A program made the position numbers and the translations under genes. The notes under the pieces were generated by a model. That model had not been told where the DNA came from, did not search any database, and saw only the letters and a program-made list of their open reading frames with translations. 64,000 bases of DNA, from contig NC_133650.1 in the NCBI RefSeq assembly GCF_009905375.1, positions 145,150,476 through 145,214,475 on the forward strand, written 5' to 3'. This DNA is from Apium graveolens (taxonomy: Eukaryota > Streptophyta > Magnoliopsida > Apiales > Apiaceae). Below, one piece after another: positions 48,161 to 58,475 of the stretch (positions within the stretch are counted from its first letter, which is position 1; every line of letters starts with the position of its first letter).

Positions 48161-49804
48161 ATGGCGAGAACACGGAGAACAATTAGAGCTCTAGAGGAAG
48201 GAACACCATCGGGGACAACCCAGGTGATTTCGTCAACCGTGGAGATTCCTCCCAACTCAACTTATGCATCTACTCAAGGGGAAGCCCTGATAGGGGCAAC
48301 TCAACCTCAGCCACAAGGGACGGCTCCCCCGACTATTCAAGGTACGAATCCTCAAGTTCAACAAGTACATATACCTGTGAATTCTCGACCTGTCGGGTAT
48401 GAATATTCAACTATTGTTACTACTAACCCCCCTTATGGGATGCCCCTTTACCCCGAGGTTGGAGGAAGTGGACATGCTGGGCGAAGTGAAGCGCGAGGGC
48501 AATCGCCCCCCTATATACGAGGATAGGCTCCTATCCCTGAGGATCGGGAATTTTCTGGTCCTTATACTGAGAGAGACTCCGAATCTTCGGATGATGAAGT
48601 GGCCCCAAGAAGGAGGCGTCCTGGAAAAGAGCCGATGGCCGATGCAAGACAACGCCCTCAAAGCACCCAAGGGGCCAATCCCCAAGAAGTGCAGGAAAGA
48701 ATCAGGGCTCATGAGGTTGAGATTCAAAGGTTGAGGCGCAACTTGGAGGCGCACCAGACCACCAGACCCCAGATGCCCCCTAGGGGGAGAAATCATCCTC
48801 CTGTCATAGACCTGGATGGTCCGGTACGGAGAAGGGCTGTTATCCCAAGGACTGATCCAAACAATTTTCTTCCCCTTAGAGATCCTGATGATCCTACTCT
48901 GCCCTTTACTGAAGAGATAATGAATGCCCACATCTTAAGGAAGTTCAAGATGCCAACTATCAAAGCCTATGATGGCACATGAGGTCCCGCTAATCATGTT
49001 AGAACGTTCTCTAATGCACTGCTGCTGCAACCCGTGAATGACGCTATTAAGTGTCGGGCCTTCCCTCAAACCCTGTCGGGTATGGCTCAGAGGTGGTATA
49101 GTCGCTTGCCCCCAAACTCCATTGGGTCGTTCAGAGAGTTAAGTCAGGCTTTTATTAAGTAGTTCATCAGTGGGAGAGTCCATGAGAAAAGTTCAGCATC
49201 TCTTATGAGTATTGTGCATGGAGTAAAGGAATCCCTGAGAGATTACCTGAATCGTTTCACAAAGGAGGCTTTAAAAGTCCCAAATATTGATGATAAGGTA
49301 GCCATGATAGCACTACAACAAGGAACTAGGGATGAGTTTTTCAAAATGTCCTTGGCCAAACGTCCCCCTGAAAGCATGTTGCAGCTCCAGGAGAGGGCAG
49401 GGAAGTATATCAAGGTTGCAGAAAGCATGAGGAAGACCGTAGTAAGTAATGAGCCCATTGGAGGCAAGAAGCGGAAAACTGATTTGGAGTATATTGCTAA
49501 GGACAAGTATCCTAGAACCGAACAAAATTCTGATTCAACCCCCAAGAAGGGAGGACCTGGGCAAAAGTTCACTGAATACGCTAAGCTGAATGCTCCTAGA
49601 AGCCAGATTTTGATGGAGATTTAGAAAGATAGAGATATTCGTTGGCCTAAGCCCTTGAAGGCTGATCCCGCCAAGCTAGATAAGAGCAAATATTGCAGAT
49701 TTCACAAAGATGTTGGCCATGACACCGATGAGTGTAGGCAATTGAAAGACGAAATTGAGTTTCTGATTCGAAAAGGAAGATTGAACAAATACACTGGAGA
49801 ATGA
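48161..49804 (+). pseudogene. RT6 gag, broken
   Basis: ATG at 48161 (AACAACAACCATGGCG context) starts MARTRRTIRALEEG. A proline- and glutamine-rich N-terminus is followed by a coiled stretch (VQERIRAHEVEIQRLRRN) and the capsid domain (FTEEIMNAHILRKFKMP, MAQRWYSRLPPNSI, LRDYLNRFTKEAL). Stops: TAG 48524-48526, TGA 48980-48982, TAG 49160-49162, TAG 49622-49624, TGA 49802-49804. All lie in one continuous frame. The zinc finger is CRFHKDVGHDTDEC, the variant usual in Tat gag. Confidence 0.9.
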
Positions 49805-51592
49805 GGGGATAGCAACAACAACGTGAGAAAGAACTTCGATGACCGAAGGAGAGATCAAGAAGATCAGGGGCGAAATCCCCAACCTAGGGGACCGGTGATA
49901 AATTCAATTTTTAAGGGACCACGTCCACAAGGGCCTGTGATCAACACAATTTTCGGAGGACCAACTGCTGCAGGGTTATCCAAGAACTCCAGGAAAGCGT
50001 ATGCTCGAGAAGTTATGCATATTGTTGGGGAAGCCCCGAAGAGGGCTAGGACAGGAGTAACAATGTCTTTTGATGATTCTGATCTGGAGGGTGTGAAATT
50101 TCCCCATGACGACCCGTTGGTCATAACCCCGATAATAGGGAACAGCCCGGTAAGAAGGGTCCTTGTGGATAATGGAGCTTCAGTGGAGATTTTGCTCCAT
50201 GATACTCTTTTAAGGATGGGATATAATGACTCCCAATTGACCCTAACCGACATGCCGATATATGGATTCGTAGGAGTGGAATGTCCCGTAGAAGGAATAA
50301 TCAAGTTGCCAACAACCATAGGACATGAACCAAAGCAAGCAACTCAGATGTTGGACTTTGTGGTGGTGAAGGCTAGTTCGACCTACAACGCTATCATGGG
50401 AAGAACAAGGATACATGCCTTTAAGGCAGTCCCTTCTTCTTATCATTCAGTTATGAAATTTCCGACTCGAGATGGGATTGGAGAAGAAAGAGGAGATCAA
50501 AAAATGGCAAGAAGCTGTTATGTGGCCTCTTTGAGGGCAGATGAAGCTGGGGGGCATGTTCTTCCTATTGAGGATATGGATGTCCGAGAAAATGATGAGA
50601 AGTGAGGAAAGCCAGCAGAAGACTTGGTTTCAATTCTTTTAGACCCTGAGAATCCTGAAAGGATGACTTTCATTGGAGCCACATTAGAGGAGCCCCTTAG
50701 AGGGAAGTTGGTGAAATTTTTGCAAGAAAATAGTGATGTGTTTGCATGGTCAGCAGCTGATATGTCAGGCATAGACCCGGAGCTGATTACTCATAAGTTA
50801 AACGTGGATCCAAGCAGGAAGACAGTGAAATAAAGGAAAAGAAATTTTGCCCCCGAAAGACAAGAGGCAATAAAACAGGAAGTAGAAAAGCTCTTAGAGG
50901 ATGGTTTCATTGAGGAGATTAAATTTCTGGAATGGTTAGCAAACCCTGTAATGGTGAAGAAGGCTAATGAAAAGTGGAGGATATGTATAGACTTTACTGA
51001 CCTGAATGATGCATGCCCTAAAGACTGATTTCCGTTGCCAAGGATTGATACTTTGATTGATGCCACTGCTGGGCATGAGATGCTGAGTTTTATAGATGGA
51101 TTTAGCGGATACAATCAGATTAAGATGCATAAGGATGACATTCCAAAGGTATCATTTATCACTGACTTTGGTGTTTATTGTTATCTTGTTATGGTGTTTG
51201 GTCTTAAGAATGCAGGAGCCACCTATCAAAGGTTGGTAAATAAAATTTTTAAGGATCTTATTGGTAAGACTATGGAAGTCTATGTTGATGACATGTTAGT
51301 CAAGAGTCTAGTAAAGACTGATCATATAACCCATTTGAGGTAAGCTTTTGAGGTCCTGAGGTACCACAAGATGATGTTGAATCCTACAAAGTGTGCTTTC
51401 GGAGTAGGATCTGGAAAATTCTTGGGATTGATGGTCTCAAAGAGAAGAATCGAGGCTAACCCCGATAAAATAAAGGCAATCCTGGACATGGAACCACCAA
51501 AAACTGTCAAGGATGTTCAGAAGCTCACAGGAAGGGTTGCCGCTAGGACGATTCATCTCCAAGTCAGGAGACAAGTGCCTATCATTCTTTAA
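49805..51592 (+). pseudogene. RT6 protease and reverse transcriptase, broken
   Basis: The protease has VRRVLVDNGASVEIL at about 50150 (DNGA is a usual Tat variant). Stops follow at 50603-50605, 50831-50833, near 51026 and at 51341-51343. Reverse transcriptase motifs are NPVMVKKANEKWRICIDF, FPLPRIDTLIDATAGHEMLSF, FGLKNAGATYQRL and catalytic YVDD at 51281-51292. A frameshift near 51535 moves the reading to the frame that stays open to 53399. Confidence 0.9.
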
Positions 51593-53879
51593 GTCACTAA
51601 AAAATATTAAGGACTTTGTATGGAGCGAAGAAAACCAGAAGGCTTTCGAAGAACTGAAGCAATATATGGCGCAGGCCCCGTTGTTGGCCAAGCCAGTTTT
51701 GAGTGAAGTTTTATTCCTATACTTGGCTGTTTCAGAAAGTGCCTTGAGCGCGGTGTTGGTTAAGGAGGAACTGAAAGTCCAGAAACCAGTATACTATGTC
51801 AGCAAAATTTTGTATGGTGCTGAATTGAATTATTCAACTATTGAGAAAATTGTTATAGCCTTGGTAATGGCTTCGAGAAAGCTGCGTCCTTACTTTCGGG
51901 CTCATCAGATTGAGGTGCTAACAAATCAACCCCTGAGAAATATCATTCACAGTCCCAAGGCAAGTGGGAGATTGATTAAGTGGGTAATAGAGCTGGGAGA
52001 GTTCGATCTCAAGTATAAGCCACATATGGCAATAAAAGCCCAGGCACTATCTGACTTCGTGGTGGAATGTACCATACCTAACCAAGAAGTCGGGGGGCAG
52101 GAAGATACCATACCTCAAGACAAGGGAGTCGATAATGGGGGAAAAGAGAAGGATGATAAGGAAAAAGAATATTGGGTTCTCTGTTTTGATGGAGCATCAA
52201 AAATGAACTCCAGTAGAGCAGGATTGGTTCTACAAAGCCCTGACGGGTTCTCGATTGAGTATGCCATGAAATTAGACTTCCCAACCACAAACAACGAGGC
52301 AAAATATGAAGCCCTGATAGCTGGCCTTGGCCTAGCTGGGACACTTAGAGTCAAAAACTTAAAAGTCCGTGGAGACTCGAAGCTGATCATATCCCAGGTA
52401 AAGGGAGAATTTGAGGCAAGGGATGATACGATGGCTAAGTATGTCCGCCTAGTAAGGGCTGTGATGACCCAATTTAATAAATGCCATGTTGAGCACATTC
52501 CAAGGGAAGAAAATGCTAAGGCAGATGCGTTATCAAAGTTTGCTTCATCCGAGATAGAAGAAAGTTCAGGAAGTGTGTACTTCCGTGTTTTGAAGACACG
52601 AAGCATAGATGTTAAGCTTGTGGCTCCTATAGGCCTGGGGACGTCATGGATTGATCCCATTAAGGCTCACATTCAAACCAGTGGGTTGCCAGGCGATGCA
52701 ACTGAAGCACGGAAGTTAACTGTTCGGGCACTAAGGTACTCTTTAATAGATGGGATTCTGTACAAAAGATCTTTCGTAGTTCCTTATTTAAGGTGTCTCA
52801 GGCCCGATGAGGCACCCTTGGCTCTTGAAGAAGTGCATGAAGGTATCTGTGGACAACACTTGGGGGGCAGGGCCTTGGCTCATAAGATAACTCGTTTAGG
52901 CTTTTACTGGCCAGAAATGATGGCTGATGCCAAAGAATATGTGAAGAAGTGTGACCGCTGTCAGAAGCATGCACCTGTTGTTAGACAACCCCCCGAGATG
53001 CTGACCTCTATCAACTCGTCCATTCCCTTTGCTATACGGGGAATGGAAATTTTAGGGCCTTTCCCCATGGCCACGGCACAAAGAAAGTTTCTGATTGTAG
53101 CCATTGATTATTTCACCAAATGGATTGAAGCCAAACCTTTGGCCAAGATCACAACTAAGCAGGTTGCACAATTCCTGTGGGAAAATATTATGTGCCGGTA
53201 TGGAATTCCCTGTATCCTAGTCACCGACAATGGAACACAGTTCAACAACGAGGAATTTAAGAGGTATTGCAAAGAAAATGAAATTGAGTTACGGTTCACC
53301 TCTGTGGCGCACCCGCAAGCCAGTGGGCAAGCAGAGGTAGCAAATCGGATAATCCTGGATGGGCTAAAGAAGAGGATCGAGAAGTCAATGAATAACTGAG
53401 TGGATGAGATACTCCCCATATTATGGGCCTATAGGACTACCTGTAGGGTCATCACTTGAGCAACTCCTTTCATGTTAGCATATGGTGCAGAAGCAGTTGT
53501 TCCTGTAGAGATATCACATTCTTCCCCCAGGATTCAAGCCTTCAATGCAGAGGAAAATGAAGAAGGGCAGAGTTTAGACCTGGATCTAATTGATGAAGTA
53601 CGAGATGAGGCACATGCGAATATAGTAGAATACCAGAAAAAAGCTTCATTTTATTACAACCTAAGGGTTAAAGAAAGATTCTTCAAGCAAGGAGATTTGG
53701 TTTTAAGAAAAGTGGAAGCTTCTGGTGTAGGGCAGAAAGGGAAACTTGCCCCAAATTGGGAAGGGCCGTACAGAGTCAAGAGCGTTCAGGGTAGAGGAAC
53801 CTATAAGCTGGAGACTATGGATGGTTTTGAAGTCCCGAGAACCTGGCATGCACAAAACCTGAAGGTTTACTATGTGTAA
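51593..53879 (+). pseudogene. RT6 RNase H, archaeal-type RNase H and integrase, nearly open
   Basis: Open from 51513 to a TGA at 53397-53399. The first RNase H is degenerate (LYLAVSESALSAVLV). The second, about 52163-52560, has CFDGASKMNSSRAG, NNEAKYEALIAGL, GDSKLII and ENAKADALSKFAS, the archaeal-type domain. The integrase has H(X)6H zinc ligands and CDRCQ. At 53046-53048 the first catalytic position reads GMEILGPFP, with E for the usual D. The other two are kept (VTDNGTQF and GQAEVANR). After the TGA and another near 53458 the frame ends VPRTWHAQNLKVYYV at 53879. Confidence 0.9.
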
Positions 53880-54358
53880 GATAGTTGGAATACGATTCTC
53901 ACTTGTCTGGATGACAAGTAGGTTGAAAAGCACCTTGAAGCTTTGCTTGCGTAGGATTTTATATTCCAGTAGAATTTACATTATCGAGTTATTATTGATT
54001 AGGGTCGAACCCATGCTATGTAAGGTTTTGGAAAACCAGACTTCATATTAAAGAGTTCGAAATTATTTCAACCTATGGATGTTTAAAGTTATGATAATAC
54101 CTTTTGTGGTTTTAACAAAAAATCATGCTTTGATCATTGAAAAGAAAAGGAAGACTTTGAGGATTCTTTTATAAGAGTGCACGTTGCACAAATTGAAGGG
54201 ACAATTAGTTCAAGTTTAAATGCATATTAAGTATTGGAAAGATAAAGTAGAAAGAGGCAAGTAAGAAAAGCAGCATATAAAATAACCCCGAAGGGTAACA
54301 AGTTCTGATATAAACAAAGTTCACATATTGTTTAAAAAGAAGATATACATAAAAAAAC
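53880..54358 (+). other. RT6 spacer between pol and the antisense gene
   Basis: Non-coding. Both pol and the antisense gene converge here, so both 3' ends should lie in this stretch. No clear terminator or poly(A) signal pair was identified. Confidence 0.5.
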
Positions 54359-56354
54359 TTAGGCCTCGGAAGGCTGGGATTCTTCGGAACCACTATCCGA
54401 AGTCTCCTCGGACGTCTCAGTCGTCCCCTCAGAAGTCCCCGTAGAGGTTCCATCAGAACTGCCTTCGGATACTTCAGATGCTGCGGGAGACGCTAGATTC
54501 TGAGGCGCAGCCCTTGGAGGCTCTTCCACCCTGACCTTCTTCACAGCAGGCTCAGAATCTTCTTCGGAAGAAGTCCCCTCCTCCCCAGAGCTGGAATAGA
54601 GTTCTTTCCTCTTGTGGCCTTGGCTCCCTGACGGGCCGTCCTTGATCAGATCAGCGAGCTTGTCAGTAACACCCCCAAACTCTGGAACTCATACAGGGCA
54701 AGGAAAGGAGGACTGCTCGAGGATTTTTGGAAATTCATCTTGGATGGCCTCCACAGCAGCATCCCAGCCTTCTTTATAGCTAACTGGGTGTAGGAGGGCA
54801 TCGTGCTCCACCATTAAGTCCTTGAACTCCTGAGTGTCCATCCAGCCGTCAAAGGCTTTATCCTTCTGAGCCTTCAAGATAACATTTTCAGCCCGGGCTG
54901 TTTCCAGGTCAGAAGTGGAAGCGGCAAGTTGAGCTTCAAGGGCCTCTATTTTCTGGTTGGCCTCCTCCAACTTCTTGTTAGCGTCCTCCAGGCCAACCTT
55001 CCAAGCTTTGGCTTGGTGAATCACCCTTTGAAAGTGGGTGTTATAAAAGTATGAGATAATAAAATCAAAAAGGGCAAGTATGAAGGGCATAGGAAAAGGA
55101 CGTACCGTCGCCAAAGCTTGGGCTCCGAAAAGCTCGTTCCCCTCTAAGTCCTGTTGAAGGACAAAGTCTTGATAGTCCACCAGGGAGATGGAATGCTTAG
55201 ACCATTCCTTGGCAAGCGCCGTGCTGCCAACAATTGAATCCTTGCCCCGGATTCCCCAAGCAGGTTGAAAATAGGCCCATGGCCTCTGTTTGTGCGCAAA
55301 ACTTGGCTGGGGCCTTCTTCGCCTGGTTCCATTGCTTGGAGTAGGAACTCCGGGAAGCGGTCACCAAGGCGCGGGTCTTTAAAGACCTTTCCAGCACGCT
55401 TCATCCTGGTTGTCTCCAGGTCTTTAGGCTTGATGGCCTCCTCAATTTTCTCAGCCACTACAGCAAATAAGATAAGTAAGTTGAGTAATCGGAAAAATAG
55501 AAAATGAAGGAAATAAAAAAGTGATATAAGGGAGGAAACTTACTTTTCTTAGGGACGGGAGAGAGGCCGCGTTCTACAAGAACGGTCTCCCTGATAAGGT
55601 CCCAAGAATGGGAAGTCCCATTATCTTGCGTCAGGAGGTTGAAAGCTCTAGCCTCCTCCTCAGACAAAGTTATATCGTTTGGGCTCCCATCAACGGCAAG
55701 CCCAAAAGACGATCGAAATAGGGTGCCCCAATCTCCACCCTCCCAAACGATGAATAAAAAATCTTTCTTCCACCCCAAGTTGTAGTCAGGGATGGACTTC
55801 CCGTTCACAATGTGGGGAATAGTAGAGCGCTGGTTTAGAGAAACCCAACCCGGACTTTTATCAGGGCTGTTTTTGAACTGGAAAATCTTTCTGAAAATAG
55901 AAACGGAAGTGGGGACATTGTGCTTGGCACATTGCGACATATAGCACAAAATGAGCCTCCAAGAATTAGGGGGGAATTGGCAAGGGTTGATGCCCACATC
56001 AGCTAGCAAAAGAGGAATGAATGGATGAAAAGGGAGTCTGATACCTGCCCTTAGAGTATCCCTATAGATGCATAATGCGTCCTTCTTCCACTAGTAGGCC
56101 CTATCGGCCGGACCTGCAAGAACCAGCTTGAAAGGTTCCTTGATTTTGAAATAGCTGCTCAACTTTTCCAGCTCCTTGGGATCCCGCAAGGCACTAATAT
56201 GGTCGTGCGCGTCCAGATGCGCATCAGACGGGTACTCATCCCCTCGGGTGTTGATCATGTCGATCAAGGAAGTGTACCTTGATCGAATAGGGAATTCATT
56301 GGACTTTCTTGCCACGTTCATCTTGGCCAAACGAGTCATTTTCTTATCAGCCAT
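54359..56354 (-). pseudogene. RT6 antisense gene, spliced, Transposase_28-like, lightly broken
   Basis: ATG at 56354 (MADKKMTRLAKMN) follows TTTTTTCAG, an acceptor. The N-terminal ~180 residues (RAGIRLPFHPFIPLLLAD, CQFPPNSWRLILCYMSQC) resemble the 'putative gypsy type transposon' domain (Transposase_28), from memory. A TAG lies near 56094. A GTAAGT donor at 55543 and TTGCTGTAG acceptor at 55458 define an 86-base intron that keeps phase and creates KKMAEK at the joint. After a frameshift near 55200 comes a coiled coil (LEEANQKIEALEAQL, about 54890-54990). A TGA at 54689-54691 precedes a Ser/Thr/Glu-rich acidic tail ending at 54359. Function unknown; such antisense genes are known in some Tat elements. 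Confidence 0.7.
55458..55543 (-). other. Predicted intron of the RT6 antisense gene
   Basis: Donor A|GTAAGT and acceptor TTGCTGTAG|TGG. Both flanking exons are open, and removal of 86 bases joins them in phase. Confidence 0.7.
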
Positions 56355-56360
56355 CTGAAA

Positions 56361-56500
56361 AAAGGGAGGAATTTTACCTGAAGAAATGCATATAATGTAA
56401 AAGTAAGCACAAAAAGTAAAGGGAGGAATTTTACCTGAAGAAGTGCATACAATGTAAAAGTAAGCACAAAAAGTAAAGGGAGCAATTTTACCTGAAGAAG
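56361..56500. repeat. 57 bp tandem repeat before the antisense gene, about 2.5 units
   Basis: Units start at 56361, 56418 and 56475 and are nearly identical (AAAGGGAGGAATTTTACCTG...). On the minus strand each carries TTCTTCAG|GTAAAA, which reads as a splice acceptor or donor, in the leader of the antisense gene. Confidence 0.88.
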
Positions 56501-56621
56501 TGCTCCTAAAAAAGGCTTTGCTACTCCGACTTGCTGTTATTGCTCTAAGAATCTTGGAAGGAGGAGAAAGAAGAAGAACTTAGAAATGAGAAAGTGAGGA
56601 GTAGTAGCCTCTCCTCACTCC

Positions 56622-56630
56622 TTTATATAA
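56622..56630 (-). promoter_or_regulatory. Candidate TATA box for the RT6 antisense gene
   Basis: Minus strand reads CTCTTATATAAAGGAG, a good plant TATA box, about 270 bases before the antisense ATG. A leader intron could lie between (donor in the third 57 bp unit, acceptor next to the ATG). Confidence 0.6.
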
Positions 56631-56925
56631 GAGGAAAAGGGAAGTTGAAGGGACAAAAGCCCATTAAGGATAGAGGCCCAAAGAAAAAAGCCCAGAAAAA
56701 GGAATATTCCAGAATATTCCAAGGAATTCTAGAGAATTCTAAATCAATAAAGAGGCCCAGTAAGATTTAGTAAGGCCCAATAAAGAGGCCCAATAAAGAG
56801 GCCCAGTAAGATTTAATAAGGCCCAATAAAGAAGGCCAGGCCCAAATCCAATTAGGATTTGGAAAATACAATACCCTAAATTGTAGCCCTAAAAGATGTA
56901 GGCCCAATGAAGAAGACTAGTGGAA

Positions 56926-57171
56926 GACCAGAATTCAGGTCGAAAACCAGGTCGTGAATCCTACCCGAAATCTTTCGAGTAGGCACCCGAAAATAACGGG
57001 TAAAAAAGACCAGAATTCAGGTCGAAACCCAGGTCGTGAATCCTGCCCAAAATCTTTCGAGCAGGTACCCAAAAATAACGGGTAAAAAAGACCAGAATTC
57101 AGGTCAAATTCCAGGTCATAAATCCTGCCCGAAATCTTTCGAGCAGACACCCGAAAATAACGGGTATCACA
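56926..57171. repeat. 82 bp tandem repeat in RT6, three units
   Basis: Units start at 56926, 57008 and 57090 (GACCAGAATTCAGGTC..., ...CGAAAATAACGGGTA). They are about 90% alike by eye. Confidence 0.9.
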
Positions 57172-57605
57172 GAACTGGATTGAGGTCGAAACTTCGACCA
57201 GGAATGAGGTCGAATGAACCAAGCATTTTTCAAGAATGGGGTTTAAAAAAAACCTAGACTAAAATCCAGGTCGAAAATCGACTAGGATCCTGGTCGAAAA
57301 CCAGGTCGTAGATTCTAGTCGAAATCCTTCGACCAGGAAGCATGAGATACAGAGAATTTTCGAACAGGATTCAGGTCGAAATGTCGACTAGGATCCTGGT
57401 CGAAATCCTAGTCGATAAACTCAAGACCAGGAATTGAAAAAAGGGTAAGTTTTCGACCTATATCCAGGTCAAAAGTTCGACTAGGATCCTGGTCGAATTC
57501 CAGGTTGTGGATCCTAGTCGAACTCCTTCGACCAGGATTGCAACGCTGACCCATATCTCGACTAGGATCCAGGTCAAAATTTTGACTAGGATCCTGGTCA
57601 AAAAA
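57172..57605. repeat. Degenerate short repeats of the GACTAGGATCCTGGTCGAAA type
   Basis: About a dozen imperfect copies of 'ggtcgaaa..ccaggtcg' and 'gactaggatcctggtc' follow the 82 bp array and share its GGTCGAAA core. Confidence 0.8.
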
Positions 57606-57624
57606 GGGCTGGAAATCTGAAAAA

Positions 57625-57780
57625 TCCTAGAAATAAGGATAAATCCCAGAAATTAAGGGAAAAATCCAGAAAAATAAGGATAAATCCCAGAAATTAAGGG
57701 AAAAATCCATAAAATTAGGGAAAAATCCTGGAGTCAAGGAAATATTCCTGGAAATTAAGATAATTCCTGAATAAAAGGAA
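57625..57780. repeat. 42 bp tandem repeat in RT6
   Basis: AATAAGGATAAATCCCAGAA... recurs with period 42 at 57631 and 57673 and decays after that into shorter 'gggaaaaatcc' copies. Confidence 0.8.
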
Positions 57781-57891
57781 TAGAAGTAAATCATTGTAAA
57801 CGTGTAGGTCGCTCCACACTTTACGCAAAATGATACCCTGTAAGGGAATAAATGAACTTAACTTTTGCGAAATATTATACGGTTTCCCAAA

Positions 57892-57905
57892 AGTTGGGGG
57901 GAAAA
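57892..57905 (+). other. RT6 polypurine tract
   Basis: AGTTGGGGGGAAAA directly before the 3' LTR. Confidence 0.87.
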
Positions 57906-58475
57906 TGATAGGGATAAATAAATCCTGATTACATAATTAAATATTACATTTTGTGTTGCAAGGCCCAATAAGAAGATGTATGATATTCAGACCAGAAAGG
58001 TTAGCATGTTGATTAGGCCTGATGGACCAGATCAGGCCAGATGGAACAAAGAAGGCCCAAAAACCCTGTATATTAACTAATTTCGTAATTAATTAATAAG
58101 GGAAAAATCAGCTATTGAGAAGAGTCCCGATAAGGATATAAATCCTTGCAGATTAGCCACAAAGGGACCTAAAAGGATAAGGAATCAGTTTCCTACTATC
58201 TAGGACTCCAAAGTCCATTCTATTTATGAGACTTGCCCACCAAGTCTCCTAAACCAAGTCCAATTCAAGGACTCCCAACATCTATATAAGGGGCCTCACC
58301 CCACAGATCAGAACTACGTTTTTTGGCTTGATTCTCTAATTCACAGAGATACGTAGGCATCTCGTAAAGGCAGAGTTAAGCTACGAAACACGAGAGCAGC
58401 CAAATCGAGCCTTGAAGCTCACGTTCCTTAGTACTAAATACAGCAATCATATATATTAGTTTTTAATCCATAACA
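57906..58475 (+). repeat. RT6 3' LTR
   Basis: 570 bp with about 14 differences from the 5' copy by eye (~2.5%), mostly transitions. This makes RT6 among the younger insertions in the window. Confidence 0.93.

Larger units (their letters stand above)
47557..58475 (+). mobile_element. RT6: Tat-lineage Ty3/gypsy element with antisense gene, plus orientation
   Basis: 10.9 kb with 570 bp LTRs (47557-48126, 57906-58475), which by eye differ at about 14 positions. It has a Tat-type primer site, gag, protease, RT, RNase H, a second archaeal-type RNase H, integrase, an antisense gene (54359-56354), tandem arrays (56926-57780) and a polypurine tract. The double RNase H is a known mark of plant Tat elements. 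No extra ORF precedes gag, unlike Ogre. All pol domains are readable but carry about ten stops. Confidence 0.93.

Noticed and set aside
52115..52660. 181-codon minus-strand frame in RT6
   Set aside because: It is the complement of the archaeal-type RNase H coding region, which explains its openness.
55082..55105. Possible second intron of the antisense gene (donor GTACGT at 55105, acceptor at 55026)
   Set aside because: Removing the 80 bases does not keep phase, while reading through stays open, so I left it out of the gene model.
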